Shown in pieces: positions 16,887 through 26,014 of a stretch of DNA of 64,000 nt (the first letter of the stretch is position 1; each line of letters begins with the position of its first letter). Under the pieces are notes generated by a model that saw only the letters and a program-made list of their open reading frames with translations, had not been told where the DNA came from and made no database searches. The translations under genes were made by a program, and so were the position numbers. Origin of the DNA: Deltaproteobacteria bacterium (lineage in GTDB: Bacteria > Myxococcota_C > UBA6777); assembly GCA_006226375.1 (NCBI GenBank), contig SBHC01000081.1, positions 124,001 to 188,000 on the forward strand. Reading direction: 5' to 3'.

Positions 16887-19800
16887 TTAGGCGGATGTCA
16901 ACGCTTGCCAACGCGGATCGTTGTACAACACGTCGAAATCGGGCTGTTCCAAGATCTTGGGAAGCATATCGGGGTTGGACTCCAAGGTTTGTTCGATGAA
17001 ATAGAACGCTTCCCCGGTCTTTCCAAGGATGGTGTTAATCACGCTGAGGTTGAACAAGGCTTCGGTCCATCCTGGATGTAGTTCAAGGGCTTGTCTGTAA
17101 GCAACATCTGCTTCTGCAAACTGTTGTGACTTAAGATGAACGGTTGCCTTTTTCAGCCAGGGCTCCACATTCTCTGGGTCGAAATCAATCACGGACTGAA
17201 ACATCGCAATCGCCTCGTCGCGACGGTCTTGGTGAAACAACACATCGCCCAAAGTACAGCGCATTTTGCTGTGTTCGGGAGCGTGTTTGATTCCTTCTGT
17301 AAGGACCGCCTCTGCGTCGTCCATTTGCGCCAAGCATGCCAATTGATAACCAAAGGAAAAATAGATCTCAGGTGATTCAGGCAGATGCTCCAACGCCTCC
17401 TGGTGAAGGGCAAGATTCTCATCCCACTCTTCGGCCTGACTTGTAATGTAAAACAGATACGTCCAAGGCGAGAGCACGGTTGGGTCAATCTCAGTCGCGC
17501 TCCGAAACGCTTGCTTGGCATCTTCCATTCGCGCTTGCTGCATGTAAGAAACACCCAAGTTTATCTGCGCGCCCATGTGGGATGGATCCAACAACAGCGC
17601 CTTTTGGTAAGCACCTTCTGCTTCTTGGGCTCGGCTTTGTTGGTTAAGAATGTCGCCCAACACAGCCCATCGTTGAGGGTTGTCTGGATCCAGGTTGATG
17701 GACTGCATCATACCTTGCTCAGCTTCCCCCCACATCCCTTCTCCAAAACGTTGCTCAGCCCAAGCCTGCCATTCGTCGGGGTCTTCAGGATTGTCGGGAA
17801 GCTCCAACTCTTCCTCTTCAACACCTTCCAGCAGACCACCGCCTTCTTCCAGCTCCCCAAGGTAACCAACAACCAATTCATCCTCGGGCATCGCTTCTGC
17901 CGCCTGACGCGAATAAGTGAGGGCTTCTTCCACCCTCCCCTGCTGACGAATCACCAAGGCTAGATTGTGCAAGAGGTTTCCGTTGCCCGGAAACCGCTGC
18001 AAGGCTCCTTTCATCGTGCCTTCTGCCTCGGACCACATGCCGTAGTTCATAAAGATCTCAGCCAGGGAAGTCCAAGTTTCATGCATCGAAGCATCGTGTT
18101 GAAGGGCCGTTCGAAACGCTTCAACGGCACCTTCTGGATCATCCATCTCTCGCAACGTGACAGCGAGGTTGTTCCAAGCAATGGCGTTGGCGGTGTTGTA
18201 TTCCAACGACTTTCGGAAGGCTTTCTCTGCTTCCTCCATCTCATCCGAGCGCAGAAGAACTTCACCCAAACCTTGCCAGGCATCGGAGTTGTAAGGGTCC
18301 ACAGAGATTCCTTTGCGGTACAACTCTGCAGCGCCCTCCAGATCACCATGGTCACGTTTGGCATCCGCCAAGATGAGCCAACCGGATGCGAGGGTTGGGT
18401 CGTTGTCGACGGCTTTTTGGAAGTAAGCGAGACCTTCCTCTTCGTTACCCGCTCGAACCTCCAGAAGCCCCATACCATGGAGCAAAAGACCTTCTGTAGG
18501 GCAATGTTCCAAGCCAGCCAAGTAAACAGCCTTGGCTTCCTCAGCGCGTCCTGCGTTGGCAAGATGTGCAGCCCAGTTTGCGTAAGCTGCAGGGTTTTCA
18601 GGTTCACTGACGACTGCTTTTTCGTAGGCTTCTTTGGCTTTGTCTTCGTCACCAAACTGAAGATGAACCCGCATTAAAGAAGCCCACAAGTTGGAAAACT
18701 TGGGAAATTGTTCTAGACCTTTTTGAAGCGCGTCGCGAGCTTCTTCCCACTGGTTGTTCTTTACAAAAAACGACCCAAGCTGTTGCCAAGCGACAGGCTT
18801 CATCATGGGAGGCAGCTTCCAATGGACCGCCTTTTCCAAACCTTCCTTCTGTGCTTTCCGCGGCAAGTTCGGGTGGTCATTGATACCAAACAAGATCCAC
18901 GGCAGACCCCATTCTTTCGGCGACTTCTCGATCCAGCGCTGCTCCTGAAACCGGGACTTCAGCCAATGCAACCCATAGAGGCTATGATTAATAAGATCCA
19001 TGTCGGCTCGTCGCCCTTCTTCCGCGAACAACCAGGCCGTCACGGCTTCTTCGCGATGGAAAAGCTGCTGAGCCAAAGAGGCCAACAGCACAAAGAACGA
19101 GACAAGCTGGAGCACCTCAAGAGCGGAAAAGACAACGTGCAAAAACGAGCCTGCCTGAAGGTTCCCATAGGACGTAATCATCTGACTGGTCAACGTAAGC
19201 GCGACCAACGCAATGATACCACCGCCAGCAAAGGCCAGCCCTTCTCCAAAACCTTCTTCCTCGTTGGGCTGCGGGAAGCGAACCACCTCACCCCATTGCC
19301 GGATGTTTTGGTTCATCGTCCGAATGTCCCAACGTGAGGTAATTTGTTCGTAAAGACGCTGATTCAGCCAAACGCTCAAGAAACCAAAAGGACGAGTGGC
19401 CAGAGTAGCCAGCGGTCCAAGACTAAGAAACAGTGCAAGAAAACCAACGCCAGCCTGCTGAAAGTAGTGATGCCAGAATGGCGTCCCTGAAGAAGAAGGT
19501 TCACCAAAGTACTGCATCACCACCAGAGGAATGGCAAGCACACCAAAGCCAGCAGAGACCATTGCGACAACAGCCTGGACTCGTTTCACCTGACCGAGTT
19601 GGCGCTTGACGCCCTCTCCTGTCACCACAGGTTCACCTTCCAGCCAGCTCCAGTTCCGCGCTCGGGAATACTCTTGCAACAGGAACAGAACAAAGAAGCG
19701 ACCTTCCACCCGGCTGATCAGCAGCACAATCGGAAGCAAATAGAGACCAACGGCCACCCCAACAATGCTGATGCGTCCCGTGGTTACCGCATGAATCATC

Positions 19801-20282
19801 ACGGCAACAAACACCAAAGCACCGCCCACCAAAACCCAACGGTCTCCTGCACTTTCCCAGATCCGCTGGACCTCGGGAGACAAACGTCCTTGTCGATGGG
19901 CCACAAACAACGCGGTGTAGAGGAACCCAATGCACACGAGCAAAAGGCTCATCGTAACGGGCAGTCCGATTCCACCCACAGCGTGCAAAGCACCTTCGGT
20001 CTGTCCTTGCAAGACATAGAGAATCCCGCTGGCCAAAACCATCGTTGCCAGCATGCAAAACGCCAGAATCAGGTGAGCCCACATGCCGATGGATTGTGGC
20101 TGCAGATCCACAGAATCGTAGAACCGAGATTGGTCGAGTTTTTCAGCGTCGTGGATCGGTGTGGGCAACTGCAGCCCCCGAAATCCAAAACGATACAACG
20201 CCCAGCCCAAACCAAGACCGAGGGCCAACAAGACCCCCCAGCCCGACAACTCCATAGCCGACACAGCAAATGTCATCACCAT
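16887..20282 (-). CDS. Large membrane protein with C-terminal TPR array
   Basis: 1131-residue protein. The start at 20282 (MVMTFAVSAMELSG) is chosen because GGGAG lies about 9 bases upstream; a longer frame starts at 20327. Roughly the first 440 residues hold eight or nine hydrophobic segments, so this half is an integral inner-membrane domain. From about residue 500 to the end the protein is tetratricopeptide repeats, with units such as SDAWQGLGEVLLRSDEMEEAEKAF (shown in part: WQGLGEVLLRSDEMEEA) and NLAVTLREMDDPEGAVEAF, some 15 in all, broken by an acidic patch (GELEEGGGLLEGVEEEELEL). TPR arrays bind protein partners; here they would lie on one face of the membrane as a scaffold. No enzymatic motif is visible in the membrane half. 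It is divergent from the M50-like protease gene, with a 180-bp shared upstream region. Confidence 0.82.
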   Translation of the reverse strand: MVMTFAVSAMELSGWGVLLALGLGLGWALYRFGFRGLQLPTPIHDAEKLDQSRFYDSVDLQPQSIGMWAHLILAFCMLATMVLASGILYVLQGQTEGALHAVGGIGLPVTMSLLLVCIGFLYTALFVAHRQGRLSPEVQRIWESAGDRWVLVGGALVFVAVMIHAVTTGRISIVGVAVGLYLLPIVLLISRVEGRFFVLFLLQEYSRARNWSWLEGEPVVTGEGVKRQLGQVKRVQAVVAMVSAGFGVLAIPLVVMQYFGEPSSSGTPFWHHYFQQAGVGFLALFLSLGPLATLATRPFGFLSVWLNQRLYEQITSRWDIRTMNQNIRQWGEVVRFPQPNEEEGFGEGLAFAGGGIIALVALTLTSQMITSYGNLQAGSFLHVVFSALEVLQLVSFFVLLASLAQQLFHREEAVTAWLFAEEGRRADMDLINHSLYGLHWLKSRFQEQRWIEKSPKEWGLPWILFGINDHPNLPRKAQKEGLEKAVHWKLPPMMKPVAWQQLGSFFVKNNQWEEARDALQKGLEQFPKFSNLWASLMRVHLQFGDEDKAKEAYEKAVVSEPENPAAYANWAAHLANAGRAEEAKAVYLAGLEHCPTEGLLLHGMGLLEVRAGNEEEGLAYFQKAVDNDPTLASGWLILADAKRDHGDLEGAAELYRKGISVDPYNSDAWQGLGEVLLRSDEMEEAEKAFRKSLEYNTANAIAWNNLAVTLREMDDPEGAVEAFRTALQHDASMHETWTSLAEIFMNYGMWSEAEGTMKGALQRFPGNGNLLHNLALVIRQQGRVEEALTYSRQAAEAMPEDELVVGYLGELEEGGGLLEGVEEEELELPDNPEDPDEWQAWAEQRFGEGMWGEAEQGMMQSINLDPDNPQRWAVLGDILNQQSRAQEAEGAYQKALLLDPSHMGAQINLGVSYMQQARMEDAKQAFRSATEIDPTVLSPWTYLFYITSQAEEWDENLALHQEALEHLPESPEIYFSFGYQLACLAQMDDAEAVLTEGIKHAPEHSKMRCTLGDVLFHQDRRDEAIAMFQSVIDFDPENVEPWLKKATVHLKSQQFAEADVAYRQALELHPGWTEALFNLSVINTILGKTGEAFYFIEQTLESNPDMLPKILEQPDFDVLYNDPRWQALTSA

Positions 20283-20462
20283 CAAAGAACTCCCTGAATG
20301 CAAAGGAACGAATCCCAAAGAGCGCAAAGCCTAAACCGAAGAAACACAGGCAGTACCAGGAGAGGCCAGGTAGGTCAAGACCGTCCACTCCTCCCTTGAC
20401 GATCCAAGCGACGAGATTCAATGTAGGGGAAAGGAAGATCCATATCAGCAAAAGGAGCGTTT

Positions 20463-21395
20463 ATGCCATCGGATTTCGAGCAACCTTCTCCCAACAAGAG
20501 ACTCCCTTTGAGCAAGGCTCTGGTCGAAAGCCGCGTCTTGTTGGGCGGCTTGGTTGCCTTGTTGGTCCTATCCAATATCCCTTATGGTTCCTACGTACTC
20601 TATCCCTTTGAGCTCTTCTCGACCTGGATCCACGAGACCTGTCATGGATTGGCAGCTTTGGCTGTGGGAGGAACGTTCCATGAACTCTACCTGTACCCTG
20701 ACACCTCCGGACGAGCCTTAAGCAGCGGTGTGGCCTCTCACACAGGGCGGGTCATCGTTGCCAGCGCCGGATACATGGGAACGACTTTCTTTGGTGGCTT
20801 GCTCCTTTTGTTGCTTCGTCCCACCCGATTCAGCCGAACCCTCGCAGGAGTAACTGTCGTTGCCTTGCTTGCTCTCGTGTTCCTTCAGGTTCAACCCTGG
20901 ACAGGGATGGCTCTGTTTCTCTTGCTCGCAGGCTCCATCGCCCTCCTCGCCTTTGCCTCCCCACCTCGCGACATCGGACAATACGGACTCTTTGCCTTGG
21001 GTATCTTAATGTTGTCCACCTTGTGGTACGCCCGCTCCACATTCACCGTAGCGTCGTTGCTTGTTATGGGAGGAGTGTTGGTTGTGTTGGGAATACGGAG
21101 CACCCCTGCTGTGGGTCAGCTGCTTTTCAGTCTTCTGGCTGCCACCTGCGGACTCAACGCCTTAACCAGCATCAACGTCTTGTTTTCCCCTCACCTCACC
21201 GTCAACGGACAAAGCAACGCCTCCTCGGATGCCCACACCGTCGCTTACCACTGGTTCGGGAATCACAAACTTTGGGCCAGCCTTTGGCTTGTGTTCTCCG
21301 TTCTTTTCTTGGGGTGGGCTCTATGGCGTAGCATCACCGCTCCGACTCTCAACCTCGCGGTAGACCCGGACCAACCGAAAGTCACTCAGTCATAA
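20463..21395 (+). CDS. M50B-like integral membrane zinc metalloprotease
   Basis: 310 residues, start supported by AAGGAG about 7 bases upstream. The zinc motif HExxH is present as HETCH (His57, Glu58, His61) within STWIHETCHGLAALAVGG, followed by the family pattern PDTSGRALSS and a hydrophobic SAGYMGTTFFGG segment. About eight hydrophobic segments make up most of the protein. This is the layout of M50B-like proteins, relatives of site-2 proteases of uncertain substrate. An intramembrane cleavage role is possible, but many family members are uncharacterised. The 3' end overlaps the convergent GNAT gene by 10 bp. The divergent neighbour is the giant membrane TPR protein. Confidence 0.8.
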   Translation: MPSDFEQPSPNKRLPLSKALVESRVLLGGLVALLVLSNIPYGSYVLYPFELFSTWIHETCHGLAALAVGGTFHELYLYPDTSGRALSSGVASHTGRVIVASAGYMGTTFFGGLLLLLLRPTRFSRTLAGVTVVALLALVFLQVQPWTGMALFLLLAGSIALLAFASPPRDIGQYGLFALGILMLSTLWYARSTFTVASLLVMGGVLVVLGIRSTPAVGQLLFSLLAATCGLNALTSINVLFSPHLTVNGQSNASSDAHTVAYHWFGNHKLWASLWLVFSVLFLGWALWRSITAPTLNLAVDPDQPKVTQS

Positions 21396-21844
21396 GGCAT
21401 CCACTCGAACAGCGCGTAATGTTCGTCGTTCATGCCAAGAGAACGGTAGACCTTCTGGGCCGCATGGTTGGTTTTCTCAACGTAAAGCCGCAAGCCGCGG
21501 TAAGAAGGTTCATCTCGCACCACCTGCTGGAGGTGCTGATACAACGAGCGAAACACCCCTTGTTTCCGTGCCTGTGGGACCACATAAACAGAGTGAATCC
21601 ACCACACCTGACCGTTCCTCCACTCGCTCCACTCAGGCAGCGTAAGCAAGCTGGCAATCACACCTTGGTCTGTTTCAGCCAACCAATAATGACCTTTGGA
21701 TGGGTCATCCATTACAGCGGTAACGCCGGCAAGAACTGTCTCTTTGCCCAGAGCGTATTCTTCCGTTTCCCAGGCCATCGCGACCTGAAACCCTGCGATA
21801 GCTTCAATGTCTCGATGTTCTCCCTTGCGAATCTTCCACGACAT
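21386..21844 (-). CDS. GNAT-family N-acetyltransferase
   Basis: 152 residues with the start at 21844, where GGAGAGGA lies just upstream and the protein begins MSWKIRKGEHRD, directly at the first strand of the fold; a longer frame to 21958 adds unrelated sequence. The acetyl-CoA-binding segment VYVVPQARKQGVFRSLYQHL (motif A, Q/R-x-x-G-x) and the late motif LYVEKTNHAAQKVYRSLGM are typical of GNAT proteins. It transfers an acetyl group to an amine, on a small molecule or a protein N-terminus; the substrate cannot be told. Only 102 bp separate its start from the divergent small TPR gene. Confidence 0.87.
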   Translation of the reverse strand: MSWKIRKGEHRDIEAIAGFQVAMAWETEEYALGKETVLAGVTAVMDDPSKGHYWLAETDQGVIASLLTLPEWSEWRNGQVWWIHSVYVVPQARKQGVFRSLYQHLQQVVRDEPSYRGLRLYVEKTNHAAQKVYRSLGMNDEHYALFEWMPYD

Positions 21845-21945
21845 GAGTCCTCTCCTCTGCACCGACTCTACTTGATGATTCAAAGTGCGGCCATTATAAG
21901 GAAGGAACGACAGAACACCAGCACCACAAACCCAAGGAACCCAAC

Positions 21946-22518
21946 ATGCCTGATTCATCGTCCCAGCCAGACCAAACCAAGTCCATCAACCCAGCGGCAC
22001 AACAGCTCGCACAAAAGGCGGACTGGCGTTGGGATGAAAACAAGCTTGAAGAAGCTATCGAGTTGCTTAAACAAGCTATCGATCTCGCCCCTGAATACAC
22101 GTACGCACGCAGCAACCTTGTCGCGCTGTTGTTGGAGTTAGAACGCGATGATGACGCGTTTCCCCACTTGGCCCGCTTGGTGGATGTGGACCGTGAGAAC
22201 AATCCAGAATTGCTCAACACCTACGGACTGTTCCTCTTGGATCGAGAGGACATGGAAAAAGCCGAAGAGATCTTTCGGCACACCATCGCTGTCGCACCAG
22301 ACTTTGACTCCCCCTATGGCAACTTGGGCTTAATCTTTGAAGAGAAGGGAGCCTATCGACAAGCCATCGAAGCGTTTGAAGAATTTGTCAATCTGACCGA
22401 CGACTCCGAAGAACGTGACGAAGCCTTGGAACGTATCCATGCTCTGCGCAAGCTTGTCCCTGACGAGCACAACGAAACATCCCGTTCGTCCCGAGGTGAG
22501 CGGTATCGGAAGGGATAA
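21946..22518 (+). CDS. Small soluble TPR protein
   Basis: 190 residues without signal peptide or membrane segment. AAGGA lies about 8 bases before the ATG. Residues about 20-165 form three or four TPR units (KADWRWDENKLEEAIELLKQ, SNLVALLLELERDDDAFPHL, YGLFLLDREDMEKAEEIF, YGNLGLIFEEKGAYRQAIEA). Probably a cytoplasmic adaptor. It contains two of the exact AAGCTATCG words (22052 and 22073). It converges with the kinase gene, 31 bp apart. Confidence 0.82.
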   Translation: MPDSSSQPDQTKSINPAAQQLAQKADWRWDENKLEEAIELLKQAIDLAPEYTYARSNLVALLLELERDDDAFPHLARLVDVDRENNPELLNTYGLFLLDREDMEKAEEIFRHTIAVAPDFDSPYGNLGLIFEEKGAYRQAIEAFEEFVNLTDDSEERDEALERIHALRKLVPDEHNETSRSSRGERYRKG

Positions 22519-22549
22519 CGACGCCCGAAGACCAAGAAACTCCAAGAGG

Positions 22550-24247
22550 CTATCGCGAGCTTCGTTTCTCTGCGCGCTGTTTCTTCCGAATCATCCGGCG
22601 GATGGACTTGGCCAACTTGGTCGACATCTGGCTCTCAGGAACATAGTCAAAGACACCTTGTTCCAGCGCGAGGGTCATCAACTCGATGGAGTCATCAGGA
22701 CCAACAACAACCACAGAAGTAGCTTGGAGAAGACCATCGTTCATCACCTGAATGAGCTTCTGAAGCAGCGCTTCTGGCTCAGCCAACAACGACACCACAA
22801 GACCTGTCGGTTTAAGCTTGGGTACATCAGCCAAAGCAGCCTGGAGATTGGGGCTGTTCTTGACCGTAAATCCATTGGCCCACATCTGCATCGTGAGAGA
22901 GTCTTCGTAGCTTTGGGAAGACTCCACCACAAAGAAGGTATAGTCGGCAAACGCAGTGGGAGCCTGAATCACACTGTCTGACAGTTTGGGAAGACCCATC
23001 GCATCTGCTCGGGAATGTCGGTCCGCGACAAACCCCACTCTCCCCGCGCCAGCCTCGCCTGATTGAGCCAGAGCACTTTCAAGGCTCAACAAAAACTCAT
23101 CGGTACTTTGGGGCCTTGCAGCGGGAGACTTTGCCAGACAACGAAGCGCCAGTTCCTCAAGCTCAGGCGAGATCTCCACCCGAGGATTTCGGACGGAGGG
23201 TTTCTGGGGTTGGGCCATCATTTGTTGCATCATGACCGTCATGGGGTTGTCGCCCGAAAACGGAGTGCTTCCCGTTAACATCTCGTACAAGATGGAGCCC
23301 ATGGCATAGATATCGGACAAGTGTCCAACGCCTCTACCCTGGCACTGTTCGGGGGACATATAGTGAGGCGTTCCCACGGTAACCCCTTCCATCGTCAGCC
23401 GCTCTTCCTGGCTTCCCTGCTGGAGCAAAACAAGACCCCAGTCCACCACTTTGATTTGTGGCTTTCCTTGCTTGTTGAGGTTCACCATCACATTCTCAGG
23501 TTTCAGGTCGCGGTGTACCAATCCAGCATCATGTGCTGCACCCAGCGCTCGGGCCATCTGCGACATCACGTCCACAACCTGCTCCGTGGTAAAGGGAAAC
23601 GTGTTGTAGAGCCACTGAAACATGGAGTCCCCTCGAAGGATCTCCATGGCAATAAAGAATTGCCCCTCCCATTCCCCAAAGTCATAAACTGCTGCGAGTC
23701 CAGGATGGGTAAGACGTGTCATCCCGACAGCTTCTCGCTGAAAGCGCGCTTTGGCTTCTTTGTCTGTGGCGCTGTGGGCATGCAACAGCTTGAGCGCCAC
23801 CAAGCGTCCCAAGGGCTGCTGTTCGGCGCAGTACACCTTCCCAACGCCACCTTCGCCGAGCTTTGACAGCAACACAAAACGACCTGCGACGGTCTGACCC
23901 AATAGAGGGTCGTTGATGTCGATAACACCGGGGATTTCTCCGCCACCGCCCTGTTCCAACGCAAGACCTGAGGGAAGCCGCGATGCAGGGGGAGGTGTTC
24001 GCTCGTCCTTCACCGCTTCCATCGCTGGAGTGGGCTTCTCCCACGCAGACTCTGGCCCCAAAGCAAGGGTCCCATTGTCCTCTTCCATCAAGGTATGGGC
24101 TGGCTTCGATGCCTGCCCTCTTCGCAAATTGACCGTTCCCTGCTCCTCACGGGCAGGTGGCTGACTCGGAGCCTGCACTTCCTGTGAATGTGGCTGCAAG
24201 TTTCGGGTCGCTTTTGGAAGAGGGGTTGTCTGTTTTTTATCGCTCAT
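22550..24247 (-). CDS. Ser/Thr protein kinase with C-terminal pseudo-receiver domain
   Basis: 565 residues. An unstructured N-terminus of about 115 residues precedes a Hanks-type kinase domain: glycine loop LGEGGVG (130-136), Lys153, Glu172, catalytic HRDLKPEN (Asp247), VDWG in place of DFG (metal-binding Asp269 kept), and GTPHYMSPEQ. No membrane segment is seen, so the kinase is cytoplasmic, unlike many PknB-type kinases. Residues about 425-545 resemble a response-regulator receiver fold (YTFFVVESSQSYEDSL, SVVVVGPDDSIELMTLALEQGVFDYVPES). The usual phospho-accepting Asp position reads Ser or Leu (TGLVVSLLAEP) and the conserved Lys is missing, so it is probably a non-phosphorylated sensor or docking domain. 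It is the last gene of a four-gene operon, 3 bp after the cyclase. Confidence 0.93.
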   Translation of the reverse strand: MSDKKQTTPLPKATRNLQPHSQEVQAPSQPPAREEQGTVNLRRGQASKPAHTLMEEDNGTLALGPESAWEKPTPAMEAVKDERTPPPASRLPSGLALEQGGGGEIPGVIDINDPLLGQTVAGRFVLLSKLGEGGVGKVYCAEQQPLGRLVALKLLHAHSATDKEAKARFQREAVGMTRLTHPGLAAVYDFGEWEGQFFIAMEILRGDSMFQWLYNTFPFTTEQVVDVMSQMARALGAAHDAGLVHRDLKPENVMVNLNKQGKPQIKVVDWGLVLLQQGSQEERLTMEGVTVGTPHYMSPEQCQGRGVGHLSDIYAMGSILYEMLTGSTPFSGDNPMTVMMQQMMAQPQKPSVRNPRVEISPELEELALRCLAKSPAARPQSTDEFLLSLESALAQSGEAGAGRVGFVADRHSRADAMGLPKLSDSVIQAPTAFADYTFFVVESSQSYEDSLTMQMWANGFTVKNSPNLQAALADVPKLKPTGLVVSLLAEPEALLQKLIQVMNDGLLQATSVVVVGPDDSIELMTLALEQGVFDYVPESQMSTKLAKSIRRMIRKKQRAEKRSSR

Positions 24248-24250
24248 CGT

Positions 24251-26005
24251 TTACTCTTCAGCCAGCATAAACAGTTCGATGGTATGTTCACGTCCTTGCA
24301 GGGCATGCATACCAAGGGAGACACATTCAAACTCATCTTCCACTTCCGCGACGGTTTCGGCCGTCATGAGAATTTGACCCGGTCGAGCCAAAGTTTCCAG
24401 GCGAGCTGCGACATTGACGGTGTCACCAATCACGGTGTATTCCATGCGCTTCTGGGACCCGATGTTACCGGCCAAAGCCTCACCTGTATGAATCCCCATA
24501 CCGACTTCAATGGGCATCCCCAACTCTTTCTCCCACCGGGCATTTCCAACCTCCAACCATCGCTTCATCTCTTCTGCCGCGTATACAGCGTTGATAGCAT
24601 CATCTTCGTCTCCGTAGGGAGCCCCAAACACAGCCATCACACAGTCACCGATGAACTTGTCGATGATACCGCCGTGCTTGAAGATAATCTCGGTGAAGAA
24701 GGTGAACAGCTCGTTCAGGATGGCAACAATTTGTTCGGGGTCACGGTTCTCCACCACCTTGGTGAAGGCGACAATGTCAGCAAAGACCACAGTGACTTTG
24801 CGACGCTCCCCACCAAGCTTGACCTCCATCTTCTTATCAACCACACCCTCAACAAGCTCCGCGCTTAGATAACGCCCAAGCTCCGTACGAATCCGGGTTT
24901 CTTCGATGAGTTGGTCACGATAACCCTCCAAGGACGCAGCCATCACATTAAAGGAGCGGGCCATATCTCCCACTTCGTCGCGAGTGTTGACGGTAACTCT
25001 GACATCAAATTGACCGTCAGCCACTTTCTCGGAGGCTTCGGCGACTTGCACCACAGGCTTAGCCAGACGACTGCCCAACAACAACCCCAGCAACAGCGCG
25101 ACCAAAGCAAAGCCTCCCCCCACTTGCAACGCTCGAATCCGGACACCTCCAACGAAAGCTTCCAAGCCCTCGACCGATTGTTGCACCACCATTCCGTACG
25201 AGCTACCAGGAGGAAACTGCGCGGAGTACAAGAAACCCTCCCCTTGATGCTCGACTTCCCCTTTGTAGACAATCTGAGATTTCACTCCCTCCTTGGAGAT
25301 GTTGTGCATCTCTTTCGGAAACCAGCTCAACGGCTTAAAGCCGCTGAGCTTCCGGTGGGAATGAAGAAACATGCGAAGCTTGCGATCCACCAGAAACAGG
25401 CTCTCTATCGGTAAGTTTTCTTGCCCCCGCCGAACCAGATTCTTCATCCTCTTAAACAGCACGGTCTGGTCAATCGCGGTCCAAATGTAGGCTACAATTT
25501 TCTTTTTGGCGTCGACCAAGAACGGCATCACAATGGGAAGATACGGCTTTCGGTCGGTGCCAAATTCAATCGGTAGATACAGCGTATTTTGCACCATCGC
25601 GCGCTTCATCATAGCCGGCGACAGCCGGGACGGAGGCGTCAACTTGTGCTGCTTTTCCTTCCAATGGGCCACAAACAAGCGCCGTCCATCGGGGTGAAAC
25701 ATTGCGATCTTGTGGATGTAATCGGAGCTTTTCATCCAATCGAGCACGCGGCGTTCACGCTCGACTTCGGAGAGGTCATCACGAGGCAACAGCCGGCCCA
25801 AGAACGACATCCCATCGCGTACCGTATCCAGCACGCTGTTGGACAACATCGTAAACGCACCCAACACCATAAACCGGTAGCTCTCGGCATCTCCCTTGAG
25901 TCGATCCATGCTGTATTGCGTAATCAAGGTGGTTGTAACGACCAAAATCAGCAGCGACAACGTCAACATCGAGCCCACAAGTTTGGTTCGCAGTCGTAAT
26001 CTCAT
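24251..26005 (-). CDS. Membrane class III adenylate cyclase with HAMP domain
   Basis: 584 residues. An N-terminal membrane segment (about 8-30) and a second one near 290 flank a periplasmic sensor region of about 250 residues. A HAMP linker follows (LAKPVVQVAEASEKVADGQF). The class III cyclase domain starts near 400: FADIVAF (metal Asp410), IDKFIGD (Lys450, Asp454), and TVIGDTVNVAARLE (Asp528, Asn531, Arg535). Lys450 and Asp528 are the pair that select adenine, so cAMP is the expected product. Metal, transition-state and purine residues all look intact. The gene starts 9 bp after the LysM-FecR gene and is followed 3 bp later by the kinase, so an envelope signal read by the periplasmic part could drive both cAMP and phosphorylation. 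Confidence 0.94.
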   Translation of the reverse strand: MRLRLRTKLVGSMLTLSLLILVVTTTLITQYSMDRLKGDAESYRFMVLGAFTMLSNSVLDTVRDGMSFLGRLLPRDDLSEVERERRVLDWMKSSDYIHKIAMFHPDGRRLFVAHWKEKQHKLTPPSRLSPAMMKRAMVQNTLYLPIEFGTDRKPYLPIVMPFLVDAKKKIVAYIWTAIDQTVLFKRMKNLVRRGQENLPIESLFLVDRKLRMFLHSHRKLSGFKPLSWFPKEMHNISKEGVKSQIVYKGEVEHQGEGFLYSAQFPPGSSYGMVVQQSVEGLEAFVGGVRIRALQVGGGFALVALLLGLLLGSRLAKPVVQVAEASEKVADGQFDVRVTVNTRDEVGDMARSFNVMAASLEGYRDQLIEETRIRTELGRYLSAELVEGVVDKKMEVKLGGERRKVTVVFADIVAFTKVVENRDPEQIVAILNELFTFFTEIIFKHGGIIDKFIGDCVMAVFGAPYGDEDDAINAVYAAEEMKRWLEVGNARWEKELGMPIEVGMGIHTGEALAGNIGSQKRMEYTVIGDTVNVAARLETLARPGQILMTAETVAEVEDEFECVSLGMHALQGREHTIELFMLAEE

Positions 26006-26014
26006 GGTGTCGCC

